The position numbers were made by a program, and so were the translations under genes. The notes under the pieces are model-generated. The model did no database searches. It was not told the origin of the DNA and saw nothing but the letters and a program-made list of their open reading frames with translations. This document shows positions 1-8,136 of a stretch of DNA of 64,000 nt, in pieces. This stretch comes from Phycisphaerales bacterium PN19_bin_20 (GTDB lineage: Bacteria > Planctomycetota > Phycisphaerae > Phycisphaerales > UBA1924), in assembly GCA_021173225.1 (NCBI GenBank), contig JAJOLK010000007.1, forward strand, positions 1 through 64,000, in the 5' to 3' direction. The stretch's first letter is position 1, and each line of letters starts with the position of its first letter.

Positions 1-2
1 CC

Positions 3-266
3 TTCGCTCAGCTCGGCTACGGGATCACACTCGCAGGCTGGCAGGCCGGTGCAGGGACGATCGGTGCCAGCAGCGCGGTGCTGGGTCTCTCGCTGGGCAT
101 CGGCTCGGGCTGGGGCGGGACGTTCAACGGCGCCGTTGACAATGTCACCGTCGGCTTCGTCGGTGCCGCGCCCGTGACGTACAACTTTGAGGTCATCCCC
201 GCCCCCGGCGCTGCCGCGGTGCTGGGCCTGGGCGCGATCTTCGCCGGTCGCCGCCGCCGGAACTGA
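3..266 (+). CDS. C-terminal part of a secreted protein with PEP-CTERM-like sorting tail (5' end outside window)
   Basis: The reading frame is open from the window edge, so the start lies upstream. The visible 87 residues are Gly/Ala-rich and end with a tripartite tail: a short 'IPAPGA' motif, a hydrophobic stretch (AAVLGLGAIFAG) and a basic RRRRN terminus. This is the layout of PEP-CTERM/exosortase sorting signals as found in planctomycetes, which direct a protein to the cell envelope, where the tail is cut off. The preceding part (GAVDNVTVGFVG) resembles the end of a lectin-like beta-sandwich seen in many PEP-CTERM proteins, but too little is present to name the domain. An internal GTG at 78 is not a likely start because the frame is open before it. 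Confidence 0.7.
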   Translation, partial: FAQLGYGITLAGWQAGAGTIGASSAVLGLSLGIGSGWGGTFNGAVDNVTVGFVGAAPVTYNFEVIPAPGAAAVLGLGAIFAGRRRRN

Positions 267-335
267 AACGCATTTGTTACCACGGGGCCGGCGCTAAGAG
301 GCACCTGGCCAGACGCCCGACAAACCCCGTGGAAG

Positions 336-490
336 GAATTTCTCTCTTCGCCCCGCGCCCGCGAAAGCAGGCGCGGCGGCCTTTCTGGGCGTCGTTCCCC
401 AACCGCACGTCTATTCAACGGAGGCCCGTGCGGCCCCGCGAGTGAATTTTCTCTCTCTCGCCCCGTGCCCGCGAAAGCAGGCGCGGCGGC
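336..490. repeat. Two direct copies of a ~45-bp hairpin-bearing repeat
   Basis: Positions 336-380 and 444-490 are nearly identical (GAATTT-CTCTCT... ending GCAGGCGCGGCGGC). Each contains an imperfect palindrome with a GAAA loop; the first stem is CGCGCC(354-359)/GGCGCG(370-375). In the second copy the arm is CGTGCC, which keeps pairing through a G-U wobble. The copies are 108 bp apart in the gap between the secreted-protein gene and feoA. There is no T-run, so this is not a classical terminator. A REP-like element or a processing hairpin is possible. Confidence 0.7.
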
Positions 491-542
491 ACTTGCCCCT
501 TTGCCGACCGGACGCTCACGTTCGGGTCCCATCGCCCAGTAC

Positions 543-557
543 TGAGACCCAATCTCA
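543..557. promoter_or_regulatory. Small inverted repeat upstream of feoA (possible operator)
   Basis: TGAGA-CCCAA-TCTCA is a perfect 5-bp inverted repeat 23 nt before the feoA start. The position suits a repressor site for the feoAB operon. It does not match the Fur consensus as I know it, so the assignment is only positional. Confidence 0.2.
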
Positions 558-580
558 ACTAGCCCGCGACCCGTGCTAGA

Positions 581-1057
581 ATGTTCTCGATGGCGACGGC
601 TCCACACACCAGGACACCGGTAAACGCGGGTGACCCGCGCTCCGGGATCGGCGCAGCTATTTCAGTGCCCGTCACAGCGATCACTGGTAAAGCCGCCGCG
701 GTGCTTCTCCAAGCATCCGTACCGGTCACCTCGCTCGCCGTCGGCGCACTCGGCATCATCGACGCCGGACCTGGCACTTCTGCCGTCGGTGCCGATGACG
801 CGGCCATGCTCCGGGCCATGGGGCTTGTGCCCGGCGCGACTCTGCGCGTCTGCCGCCAGGGCTCGCCGTGCATCGTCGCGGTCGTCAGCACCACCATGCG
901 GATGACCACGCCCGCCGACGCCGCGGGTGGTGCCAGCACACCTGCGGGCACTTCGGGCGAGCCGTCGTGCTCGGCGTGCGCGTGCGGCGGCAGCCGGATC
1001 GGGCTGGCGTATGACCTGGCCAAGCGTCTGTTTGTCCGGTCGCTGCCGATGGGCTGA
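581..1057 (+). CDS. feoA: FeoA-domain ferrous iron transport protein A
   Basis: FeoA is a small cytoplasmic SH3-like protein that supports Fe(II) uptake by FeoB. The FeoA core is visible in the second half: 'LRAMGLVPGATLRV' around residues 85-98, then 'SPCIVAV', and the closing beta strand and helix 'GSRIGLAYDLAKRLFV'. At 158 residues it is about twice the usual length. The surplus is an N-terminal leader of about 35 residues and a Cys/Ala/Gly-rich loop (SCSACACGG) before the last strand. It lies 35 bp before feoB on the same strand, a standard feoAB operon. A second ATG at 590 is an equally possible start, because no strong ribosome site precedes either. Confidence 0.82.
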   Translation: MFSMATAPHTRTPVNAGDPRSGIGAAISVPVTAITGKAAAVLLQASVPVTSLAVGALGIIDAGPGTSAVGADDAAMLRAMGLVPGATLRVCRQGSPCIVAVVSTTMRMTTPADAAGGASTPAGTSGEPSCSACACGGSRIGLAYDLAKRLFVRSLPMG

Positions 1058-1092
1058 GGCTGAAGTTCAATGAACAAAGGAACAGGCCAGCG

Positions 1093-3234
1093 ATGAGCGA
1101 GCAGGTTCAAAGTGCCCCGCCAATCAGCCCGCCGGCGGTAAGCGTGCCGCGCCTGGCGCTGGTGGGCAACCCCAACACGGGCAAGACGACGCTCTTTAAC
1201 CGCCTGACAGGTCTGCGGCACAAGACCAGCAACTTCGCTGGCACGACACTCGATGCGCGGACCGGACGCGCCACGCTGGCGGGTTTGATCCCGGCCGCGC
1301 TTACGCCCACGCCCCAACCCGCGTTCACGCCGCTCTCTGCCGCCGCGCCCACAAGCCCCGCGCGCGGCGCAACCCATAACGGGCCCGCTCGCCACGTAGA
1401 GCTCATCGACCTGCCCGGCGTCTACTCGCTTGAGCTGGAGCAGCTTGAATCTCGCGTCGCGCGTGAGGTGCTGGCCGGAACGCGCGGGCCCTCGGGCGTG
1501 CCGGTCGCCGAGCCCGACGGCATTCTGGTGGTGCTTGACGCAACCAACATGGCCCGCAACCTGATGCTCGCGGGTGAAGCGCTGCGCCGGCGCTTGCCGA
1601 CAGTCGTCGCGGTCAACATGATCGACCTGGCCCGCGCGCAGGGGCTGCGGATCGACGCGGGCGTGCTCAGCGCGCGCCTGGGCTGCCCGGTGGTGCTCGT
1701 CAGCGCCCGCACGGGCGAGGGTGTTGACGCCGCGCTGCGGGCCGCAGTGTGGGTGGTTGACAGCGGCGCGGTGCCCACGCACACGCCACCGGGTGATGAG
1801 CAGGGCCTGCGCGCGTGGGCCGAGGAGCTGTTCACTGCCGCGTGCGCCGCCGCCCTGGGCCCGGGCCCGCTGCTGGCGCACCAGCGCCGCACCGACCGCG
1901 CCGACCGCGTGCTGACCCACCCGGTGCTGGGCCTGCTGGTCTTTGCGTGCGTGATGAGCGGCCTGTTCGGCGCGATCTTCTGGCTCGCGCAGTTCCCGAT
2001 GGACTGGATCGAGTGGATCTTCGCCACCGCCGGCGACGCCCTGCGCCAGGTGCTGGGCCCCGGGTTGCTGCGCGAGCTGCTGATCAACGGCGTCGCGGCG
2101 GGCGTAGGCGCAACGGTGGTCTTTGTGCCGCAGATCGCGCTGCTGTTCTTCCTCATCAGCCTGCTCGAAGACACCGGCTACCTGGCCCGCGCCGCGCTGC
2201 TGATGGACCGCCTGCTGCGGCCGTTTGGCCTGCCCGGGCACAGCTTCGTCCCGCTGCTGAGCAGCCACGCCTGCGCGCTGCCTGGGATCATCGCAACGCG
2301 GACGATCCCCGACCGGCGCGAGCGGCTCGCGACGATCCTGGCCGCGCCGTTTATGACCTGCTCGGCGCGCCTGCCGGTCTATGTGCTTCTTACGGGCCTG
2401 CTCTTTGCCGGGCGGCCACTGCTGGCCGGGCTCGCCTTCGTGGGCTGCTATGCGCTGGGCATCGTCGCTGGCGTGCTCAGTGCGCTGCTGGCCCGCCGCA
2501 CGATCCTGCGTGGTGCGGCACGCCCGATGGCCATCGAGCTGCCAAGCTACAAACGCCCGAGCGTGCGTACGGCGTTGATCACCGCCGTGGACCGCGCGGT
2601 GATCTTTATCAAAAAGGCCGGGACCGCGATCCTTGCCGTCTCAATCCTGCTGTGGTGGCTCGGAAGCTTCCCGCACGCGGGCCCGTCGCCCCAAGGTGAA
2701 GCGCTCCGCGCGCAGGCGGCGCAAGTGGCGACGGCTGAGCCAGAGCGTGCTGGGCCCGCCAATACTGCCAGCGCCGAACAACTGCGCAACGAGGCCGCGC
2801 ACGCCGACGCGCGGGCCGCCAAGGCTTCAAGCTATCTGGGCCGATTGGGCCACGCCGCCGAGCCAATCTTTGCGCCAATTGGGGCCGACTGGCAGCTCAG
2901 CGTGGGCATCCTGGCCAGCTTCGCGGCCCGAGAGGTCTTCGTCGGCACCATGAGCGTGGTCATCGCCGGGGCCGAAGTGGGCGACGATGAAGGCGAGAAC
3001 ACCCGCATCCGCGCCGCGCTGGGCGAGGCCAAGCGCGCCGATGGCTCGCTGCTGTTCACGCCCGCGGCAAGCTGGGCGATGCTGGTCTTCTACGTGCTCG
3101 CCATGCAGTGCCTGCCCACGCTGGTGGTCACCGCACGCGAGGCCGGTGACGTCCGCTGGGCCCTGCTGCAGTTTGCGTGGATGACCACGCTGGCCTACGT
3201 CGGGGCGTGGCTCGCCTTCAAGCTTGCGTCGTGA
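1093..3234 (+). CDS. feoB: Ferrous iron transport GTPase/permease FeoB
   Basis: FeoB imports Fe(II) across the inner membrane using an N-terminal G domain fused to a transmembrane permease. The G motifs are all present: G1 GNPNTGKT (residues 25-32), G2 Thr in NFAGTT (about 48-52), G3 DLPG (106-109), G4 NMID (175-178) and G5 VSARTGEG (203-210). Many membrane helices follow, with Gate-type segments 'SSHACALPGI' and 'TCSARLPVY'. A Pro/Ala-rich insertion of about 36 residues (65-100) sits between G2 and G3, unlike typical FeoB, and an Ala-rich charged loop lies near residue 550. The gene follows feoA; no feoC is seen. At 713 residues the length is normal for the family. Confidence 0.95.
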   Translation: MSEQVQSAPPISPPAVSVPRLALVGNPNTGKTTLFNRLTGLRHKTSNFAGTTLDARTGRATLAGLIPAALTPTPQPAFTPLSAAAPTSPARGATHNGPARHVELIDLPGVYSLELEQLESRVAREVLAGTRGPSGVPVAEPDGILVVLDATNMARNLMLAGEALRRRLPTVVAVNMIDLARAQGLRIDAGVLSARLGCPVVLVSARTGEGVDAALRAAVWVVDSGAVPTHTPPGDEQGLRAWAEELFTAACAAALGPGPLLAHQRRTDRADRVLTHPVLGLLVFACVMSGLFGAIFWLAQFPMDWIEWIFATAGDALRQVLGPGLLRELLINGVAAGVGATVVFVPQIALLFFLISLLEDTGYLARAALLMDRLLRPFGLPGHSFVPLLSSHACALPGIIATRTIPDRRERLATILAAPFMTCSARLPVYVLLTGLLFAGRPLLAGLAFVGCYALGIVAGVLSALLARRTILRGAARPMAIELPSYKRPSVRTALITAVDRAVIFIKKAGTAILAVSILLWWLGSFPHAGPSPQGEALRAQAAQVATAEPERAGPANTASAEQLRNEAAHADARAAKASSYLGRLGHAAEPIFAPIGADWQLSVGILASFAAREVFVGTMSVVIAGAEVGDDEGENTRIRAALGEAKRADGSLLFTPAASWAMLVFYVLAMQCLPTLVVTAREAGDVRWALLQFAWMTTLAYVGAWLAFKLAS

Positions 3235-3275
3235 TCAACACCACGCGCTCTGCCAAGCGCGGACATGCTCAGCGC

Positions 3276-4247
3276 TCACTTGCTCGGGTTGGCACGGTAC
3301 CACTCGATCGTCCGCTTCAGGCCTTCCTCGAAGCCAACCTTGGCCTTCCAGCCCAGCAGCTTCTGGGCGCGCTCGGTCGCCAGGCACCGCCGCGGCTGCC
3401 CGTCGGGCTTGGTTGGGTCCCACTCAATGCGCCCGTCAAAGCCCGTGAGCCTGACGATCAGCTCGACCAGGTCCTTGATCGTGATCTCAAAGCTCGCGCC
3501 CAGGTTGATCGGCGTCGGGTCGTCCATCACCTCCGCCGCCCGCACGATCCCCTCCGCCGCGTCGTCAGAGAACAAGAACTCGCGCGACGCGCTGCCCGTG
3601 CCCCAGCACACGATCTTGCCGTCGCCGCGCTGCTGCGCCTCCACGCACTTGCGGATCAGCGCCGGGATCACGTGGCTGGTGGTCAGGTCGAAGTTGTCGT
3701 GCGGGCCGTAGAGGTTCACCGGCAGCAGGTAGCTGCTCTTGAGCTTGTACTGCAGCGCGTACGCGTCAAGCATCTGCCACGCGGCCTTCTTCGCCACCCC
3801 GTACGGCGCGTTGGTCTCTTCGGGGTACCCGTTCCAGATCTCTTCCTCACGGAACGGCACGGGCGTGAACTTCGGGTACGCGCAGATCGTCCCGACCTGC
3901 ACGAACTTCCCGCCGCGCTCGACCATCCCTGTGGCGCGGGCCTGCTCGATCAGGTGCAGGGCCATGGCCATGTTCGCGTAGAAGTACCGTCCCGGGTTCA
4001 GCAAGTTGGCCCCGATGCCACCGACCTCCGCCGCCAGATGGATCACCACGTCCACCGGCGCGCCCTTGAAGGCTTCCTTGTACAGCTTGACCACCGAGTC
4101 CTTCTCGGTCAGCTCGAAGTCGCGCCGGCGCGGGACAAACACGTGCGCGTCGCTCACGCCGCGCTGCTTCAGCGCCGCCAGCACGCTCTTGCCCAGAAAC
4201 CCGGCTCCGCCGGTGACGATGATCCGCTTGTTGGTCAGGTCGGTCAT
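3276..4247 (-). CDS. fcl: GDP-L-fucose synthase-like NAD(P)-dependent epimerase/reductase
   Basis: An extended SDR-family protein of 323 residues. It opens with the Rossmann glycine motif 'VTGGAGFLG' and carries the catalytic Tyr-x3-Lys as 'YGVAKK'. Hallmarks of GDP-fucose synthase are 'HLAAEVGGIGAN', 'NLYGPHDNFD', 'SHVIPALIRK' and 'GTGSASREFLFSDDAA'. The family converts GDP-4-keto-6-deoxy-mannose to GDP-L-fucose, a precursor of surface glycans. The ATG at 4247 is preferred over upstream codons because family homology starts there and GAG precedes it. It is convergent with feoB (41 bp gap) and divergent from a glycosyltransferase, which fits a surface-sugar role. No GDP-mannose dehydratase is next to it. 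Confidence 0.88.
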   Translation of the reverse strand: MTDLTNKRIIVTGGAGFLGKSVLAALKQRGVSDAHVFVPRRRDFELTEKDSVVKLYKEAFKGAPVDVVIHLAAEVGGIGANLLNPGRYFYANMAMALHLIEQARATGMVERGGKFVQVGTICAYPKFTPVPFREEEIWNGYPEETNAPYGVAKKAAWQMLDAYALQYKLKSSYLLPVNLYGPHDNFDLTTSHVIPALIRKCVEAQQRGDGKIVCWGTGSASREFLFSDDAAEGIVRAAEVMDDPTPINLGASFEITIKDLVELIVRLTGFDGRIEWDPTKPDGQPRRCLATERAQKLLGWKAKVGFEEGLKRTIEWYRANPSK

Positions 4248-4554
4248 GGGTACTCTCAAACTTCGTTCACCAAAGGTCTGTCCACGGGCCGGACCAAGCA
4301 CGCCGAACTCGTTCGTGGACAACTAGCCCGATTTGGCCTCTATTTGCGGGGTTTCAGGCCCACCAAATCACACGGATCGTAGTGAGATCGGACGTTCGAC
4401 GCCGCCGGTTCAGGCCAGCACGCACGAAGATCATCCCCACCTGTTGAACCCCGAACCCTCGCCGGTACGATGAACTCCTCGGTTCGCGCTCCGCGACCTT
4501 GACCACGCCTTGCCCATGCAAGGCTCGGGCGTCCACAACGTTCATTACTCAACC
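4248..4554. other. Intergenic region between divergent sugar genes
   Basis: About 300 bp between the GDP-fucose synthase-like gene and the glycosyltransferase gene. It must hold both promoters. I see no clear -35/-10 pair, repeat or RNA element in it. Confidence 0.5.
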
Positions 4555-5949
4555 ATGACGACCGCCGTCCCACCGACCCATCCCGTTGCTCCGGCCGCCG
4601 CGGTCCTCACCGGCTCCGCGCCCTCAGGCCCGCGCGTGCTGCTGCTGGCCCCGCTTACGGAGTGGATCTTCCAGAACCTCACCCCCTCGCTGCGCCGCCT
4701 CTGCAGCGAGGTCTACACGCTGCCCTTCGGCAACACCATGTCCAACCTCGAGCTCCCACGCTGGCACGACCTGCAGCCCAGGGCCTGGGACCGCGCGATC
4801 TCGGACCTGCGCGCCTTCAGTGCAACGCGCCCGTTCGACCTGGTCATCTCGATGCTCTACGACGACGCCCTGCGCCCTGCGCAGCTCGACCAGCTCCGCG
4901 CGCTGGGCGCCCCCGTCGTCCAGTACCACGTAGACATGAACAGCCAGTGGTACCGCATCCTGCGCCAAGCACCCAAGCTTGACATGCTCGCCGTCTCGCA
5001 CATGCAGCACCTCGAGCCGCTCATGCGCCGCGGCGTGCCCATCCACTACATGCCCATGGCCGCCTCGCCAGACCGATACATCGTGAGCGAAACCAGCAGC
5101 GTCCCCGCCTGTGAAACACTCTTCCTCGGCTCGCTCAACAGCGCACGGCTCGAGACCATCGCCGGGCTCACCAGCGCCGGCCTCCACGTTGATATCTTCG
5201 GCTGGGGCTGGGAGAAGTTCGTCAAGCTCGGCCCCAGCAGCAGGCCGCAGGGCATCAGCGTCCACCCCTCCAACCGCCTCAGGCGCCGACGCTTTGACGT
5301 CCCCTACATCCTCCCGCGCCTGCTCGCCGAAGGCACCTGGTTCTTTAACCGCTTCAGAGACCACGCCGCCGCCCAAGGCCCCGAGGTTCTTGAGGGCATC
5401 AAGAAGGCCACGCTCCGCGGCGTCGCCCGCGACGAAGAAGTCCCACGCCTGATGAACCGCGCGAAGATCTGCCTGGGCATCAACCAGCGTACCGGCAAGG
5501 TCGGCGAACGCTTTGGCATCGCCGACAGCCGCTTGCGTGACTTTGAAGCGCCGCTCTCAGGCGCCTTCTACCTCGTTCAGTACTTCCCCGACGTCACCAG
5601 CTTCTACCGCCCGGGCGAAGAGATCGAGACCTGGACCAGCATCCCCGACCTGTGCGAAAAGGTCCGCTGGTACCTCAGTCACCCGCAGCAGCGCGAGGCC
5701 ATCGCCAGCGCAGGCCGCCTCCGCGCTCAGCGCGACCATACCTGGGACGCGCGCCTCCACGGCCTGCTACACGTCATGGGCCTCAAACCCCGCCACGCAG
5801 ACGTCAACGCCCAGCTCTGCCCGCTGAGGGTCATCGCCAACTACTCACGCGTCAACTGGGACCCTGCCTGGCCAAGCTGCACGCCAAGCTCCACTGAGTT
5901 CAACGGCTCGCAGCCCATGATGCCCAAGCTCATCGAGCAGATGAAGTAA
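4555..5949 (+). CDS. CgeB-like glycosyltransferase
   Basis: A 464-residue cytosolic protein with the C-terminal pattern of the CgeB/Glyco_trans_1_2 group: 'RLRDFEAPLSGAFYLV', then 'FYRPGEEIETW', a helix with 'KVRWYLSHPQQREAIA' and 'HTWDARL'. This segment binds the nucleotide-sugar donor in GT-B enzymes. The N-terminal half (VLLLAPLTEWIFQNL... FDLVISMLYDDALR... VVQYHVDMN) fits the acceptor-side Rossmann domain. The ATG at 4555 is preferred to 4510 because the 15 extra residues look like leader sequence; neither has a strong ribosome site. The specific sugar and acceptor cannot be read from the sequence. With the neighbouring GDP-fucose synthase-like gene it suggests envelope polysaccharide or protein glycosylation. 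Confidence 0.75.
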   Translation: MTTAVPPTHPVAPAAAVLTGSAPSGPRVLLLAPLTEWIFQNLTPSLRRLCSEVYTLPFGNTMSNLELPRWHDLQPRAWDRAISDLRAFSATRPFDLVISMLYDDALRPAQLDQLRALGAPVVQYHVDMNSQWYRILRQAPKLDMLAVSHMQHLEPLMRRGVPIHYMPMAASPDRYIVSETSSVPACETLFLGSLNSARLETIAGLTSAGLHVDIFGWGWEKFVKLGPSSRPQGISVHPSNRLRRRRFDVPYILPRLLAEGTWFFNRFRDHAAAQGPEVLEGIKKATLRGVARDEEVPRLMNRAKICLGINQRTGKVGERFGIADSRLRDFEAPLSGAFYLVQYFPDVTSFYRPGEEIETWTSIPDLCEKVRWYLSHPQQREAIASAGRLRAQRDHTWDARLHGLLHVMGLKPRHADVNAQLCPLRVIANYSRVNWDPAWPSCTPSSTEFNGSQPMMPKLIEQMK

Positions 5950-6093
5950 TCGCGTGGGCGGACTTCGCTCCTGGCACCCAAACGCCCGCGCGCGTCGAAC
6001 TGCGCTGCGGATGTTTCCACGCTCCGCTCGGGTCTAGCTTCTTTCGACTTTGGTTCGGTCCGCGAGGACGTGTGTCAGCGAAACTCGGTATTA

Positions 6094-7941
6094 CTACTTC
6101 TTATCTTTGCCTGAGCCCCCACCCGTTGCCGGGGCCGCCGCTGGGGCCGCCGCAGGTCTTGGCGCTGGCGCTCGGACTGGCGTGGGCGCTGCCGCAACGC
6201 GCGGCGCGGGCTGCGGCTGCGGGGCCGAACGCACCGCGGGCTTCGCCGTTGGCTCAGGCGCACTGAAGCCACCACCAAAGTTTCGCTGCCGCGTCGGCTG
6301 CGCACTCTGCGTGGGCCTGGCCGCGGGCTTGGACGACGGCCCGCGCAGCCCCTGCTGCCTGCCTTGCACCGGCACCTGAACCGCTGGCGACTGAACCATC
6401 GGCACCTTCGCCGCAGGCTGAACTGCAGGCTGAATTTCGGGCCGCATAGAAGACTGTGCCGGCCGCGCGCCACGTGATGGCGTGCGCTCGCCCATCGGCG
6501 AGGTGTTGAACCCATTGGGCCGCGCACTCGCTGGCCGATTGACGCCGCCAGCACGGTCACGCCGCGTGAACTCATCAGCGCCCGCAGGCTTCACAGCGTC
6601 AGCAGGACTCGCGGCCCCAGCGGGCTTGATGAACCCAGCGGGCTTGATGAACTCAGCAGGCTTGACGAACCCAGCGGGCTTGATGAACTCAGCGGGCTTG
6701 ACGAACTCAGCGGGCTTGACGAACCCACCAGGTTTCACAGCTTCCGCGGGCATCACGGGCTCGGCGGGCTTGACCTCCCCCGGGCCGCGACCCCACGGCT
6801 TGCCATCAAACTCAAACCGCGGCGACCGCGCCTCGGGCGTGCGAGCCTGCGGAACACGCGGCTGGGGCTCACGCATCATCCCGGGCTTGAACGCGTTGCG
6901 CGAAGGCTTGCTCGGGCTCAAGCCCTCAACAGGCCGCACCACCACCGGCGCTTGCAACTGCGCGATCGGCTTCTCAAACTGAGGCTTCCCAAACTGAGGC
7001 TTTCCAAACTGGGGCTTCTCAAGCTGGGGCTTGTCGGCCACCGCCAGCGGCTTGATGTCCGAGGGAACCTTCGGGCCACCGATCATGTCCAAGCTGCCCG
7101 CAGTCGGCGCACCGCGGGTCAAAGTCCGCGGCTTGCTCCGCGGCTCGCCTGCCTGCGCCGGCCAACCTTCCTGACCCGGCGCGAACGCGCCCGTTTCGCT
7201 CGCGTACGGATCGCGCGAAGGACCAACGCCGTCACCAACGCCCACACCACCACCCACGCCGCCGGTCAGGCCTCCGCTGCTACAACCAAAGCGGTGCGGC
7301 GGCACAACCACGATCGGTTGCTGCACGATCACCACAGGCTGTTGCACGATCACAATCGGCTGCTGAACAATCACCACCGAGGGGTACACGTACCGCGGGC
7401 GGCACCAATCGTCACGCCAGCGCGACCCCCAGCCGCTCCAGCCAGACCGGTACCCGTTGCCGTAGCCATAGCCATGGCCAAAGCCGCGACCGATCGAGAC
7501 GCTCACACCATCACCGGTGAAGCCGAAGAAGAACCCGCTGCGCCGCGGCCAGCAGTCGTACGACGAGCCGTACGAGCGATACGAGCCGTAAGACCCGTAC
7601 GACCGGTACGTGGTCACCGCAGTGAAGCTCGGGCCGCACCAGCGATCAAACGTCGAATAGCCGCGCGACACCGTGCGGTACGAGCCGTAGCCGTCGTCGT
7701 ACCACGGATCTACCGGCACCAGCACCACTGGCGCGCAAGGCTCAACGTACAACGGCGCGTAAGGCTCGTGCACGTCCAAGCAGTTCCACGCCGGCTCGCA
7801 CCAGGAAAAGTTCAGCGAGATCGAAAGATCCAACCCCGCACTCGCCACGCTGCTGCCCGCCAGCACCGCCAGCGCGCCCGCGGCAATTGCGCCGCGCCCG
7901 CTAAATCGGCTGCTGCTCTGGCTGTTTTGCTCGCTGTTCAC
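6094..7941 (-). CDS. Secreted repeat-rich protein of unknown function
   Basis: The GTG start at 7941 is set by an AGGAGG sequence 7-8 nt upstream and by the signal peptide that follows (GAIAAGALAVLAGSSVASA). The 615-residue chain is low in complexity: Tyr/Ser/Gly repeats (SYGSYGSYRSYG), a Val/Gln/Pro repeat (VIVQQP, four copies), a KPQF block, six to eight copies of a KPAEF(V/I) or KPAGF(V/I) hexapeptide, and a Pro/Ala-rich end finishing SGKDKK. The hexapeptides correspond to an 18-bp tandem DNA repeat at about 6620-6745. No enzymatic motif is visible. An envelope-spanning or matrix protein is plausible. It stands alone between a glycosyltransferase and a DNA methyltransferase. Confidence 0.65.
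   Translation of the reverse strand: MNSEQNSQSSSRFSGRGAIAAGALAVLAGSSVASAGLDLSISLNFSWCEPAWNCLDVHEPYAPLYVEPCAPVVLVPVDPWYDDGYGSYRTVSRGYSTFDRWCGPSFTAVTTYRSYGSYGSYRSYGSSYDCWPRRSGFFFGFTGDGVSVSIGRGFGHGYGYGNGYRSGWSGWGSRWRDDWCRPRYVYPSVVIVQQPIVIVQQPVVIVQQPIVVVPPHRFGCSSGGLTGGVGGGVGVGDGVGPSRDPYASETGAFAPGQEGWPAQAGEPRSKPRTLTRGAPTAGSLDMIGGPKVPSDIKPLAVADKPQLEKPQFGKPQFGKPQFEKPIAQLQAPVVVRPVEGLSPSKPSRNAFKPGMMREPQPRVPQARTPEARSPRFEFDGKPWGRGPGEVKPAEPVMPAEAVKPGGFVKPAEFVKPAEFIKPAGFVKPAEFIKPAGFIKPAGAASPADAVKPAGADEFTRRDRAGGVNRPASARPNGFNTSPMGERTPSRGARPAQSSMRPEIQPAVQPAAKVPMVQSPAVQVPVQGRQQGLRGPSSKPAARPTQSAQPTRQRNFGGGFSAPEPTAKPAVRSAPQPQPAPRVAAAPTPVRAPAPRPAAAPAAAPATGGGSGKDKK
6620..6745. repeat. 18-bp tandem repeat inside the secreted-protein gene
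   Basis: Six close copies of an 18-bp unit (beginning CGGGCTTGATGAAC) run from 6620 to 6727, with a more degenerate copy after them. Units differ only by single C/T or A/G changes. They encode the KPA(E/G)F(V/I) hexapeptide on the minus strand. Arrays of identical in-frame units are prone to copy-number change. Confidence 0.85.
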
Positions 7942-8136
7942 AAAGCACCTCCTGGCACACGCCCGCCCGGGTTTCGAGTCGTCCCACAAACCGCGAGACA
8001 CTGCACTATGTGTACTGATGCGCGGGGCGCGCGGATTCATCGATACTCTCAGTTTCGCCGGTGAAAGAGCAGCAAAGTTCGCTGTCGAACCCTTAGGGGT
8101 GGCGCTCCGCACCCGCCGCGGCTAACCTCGCAGGAC

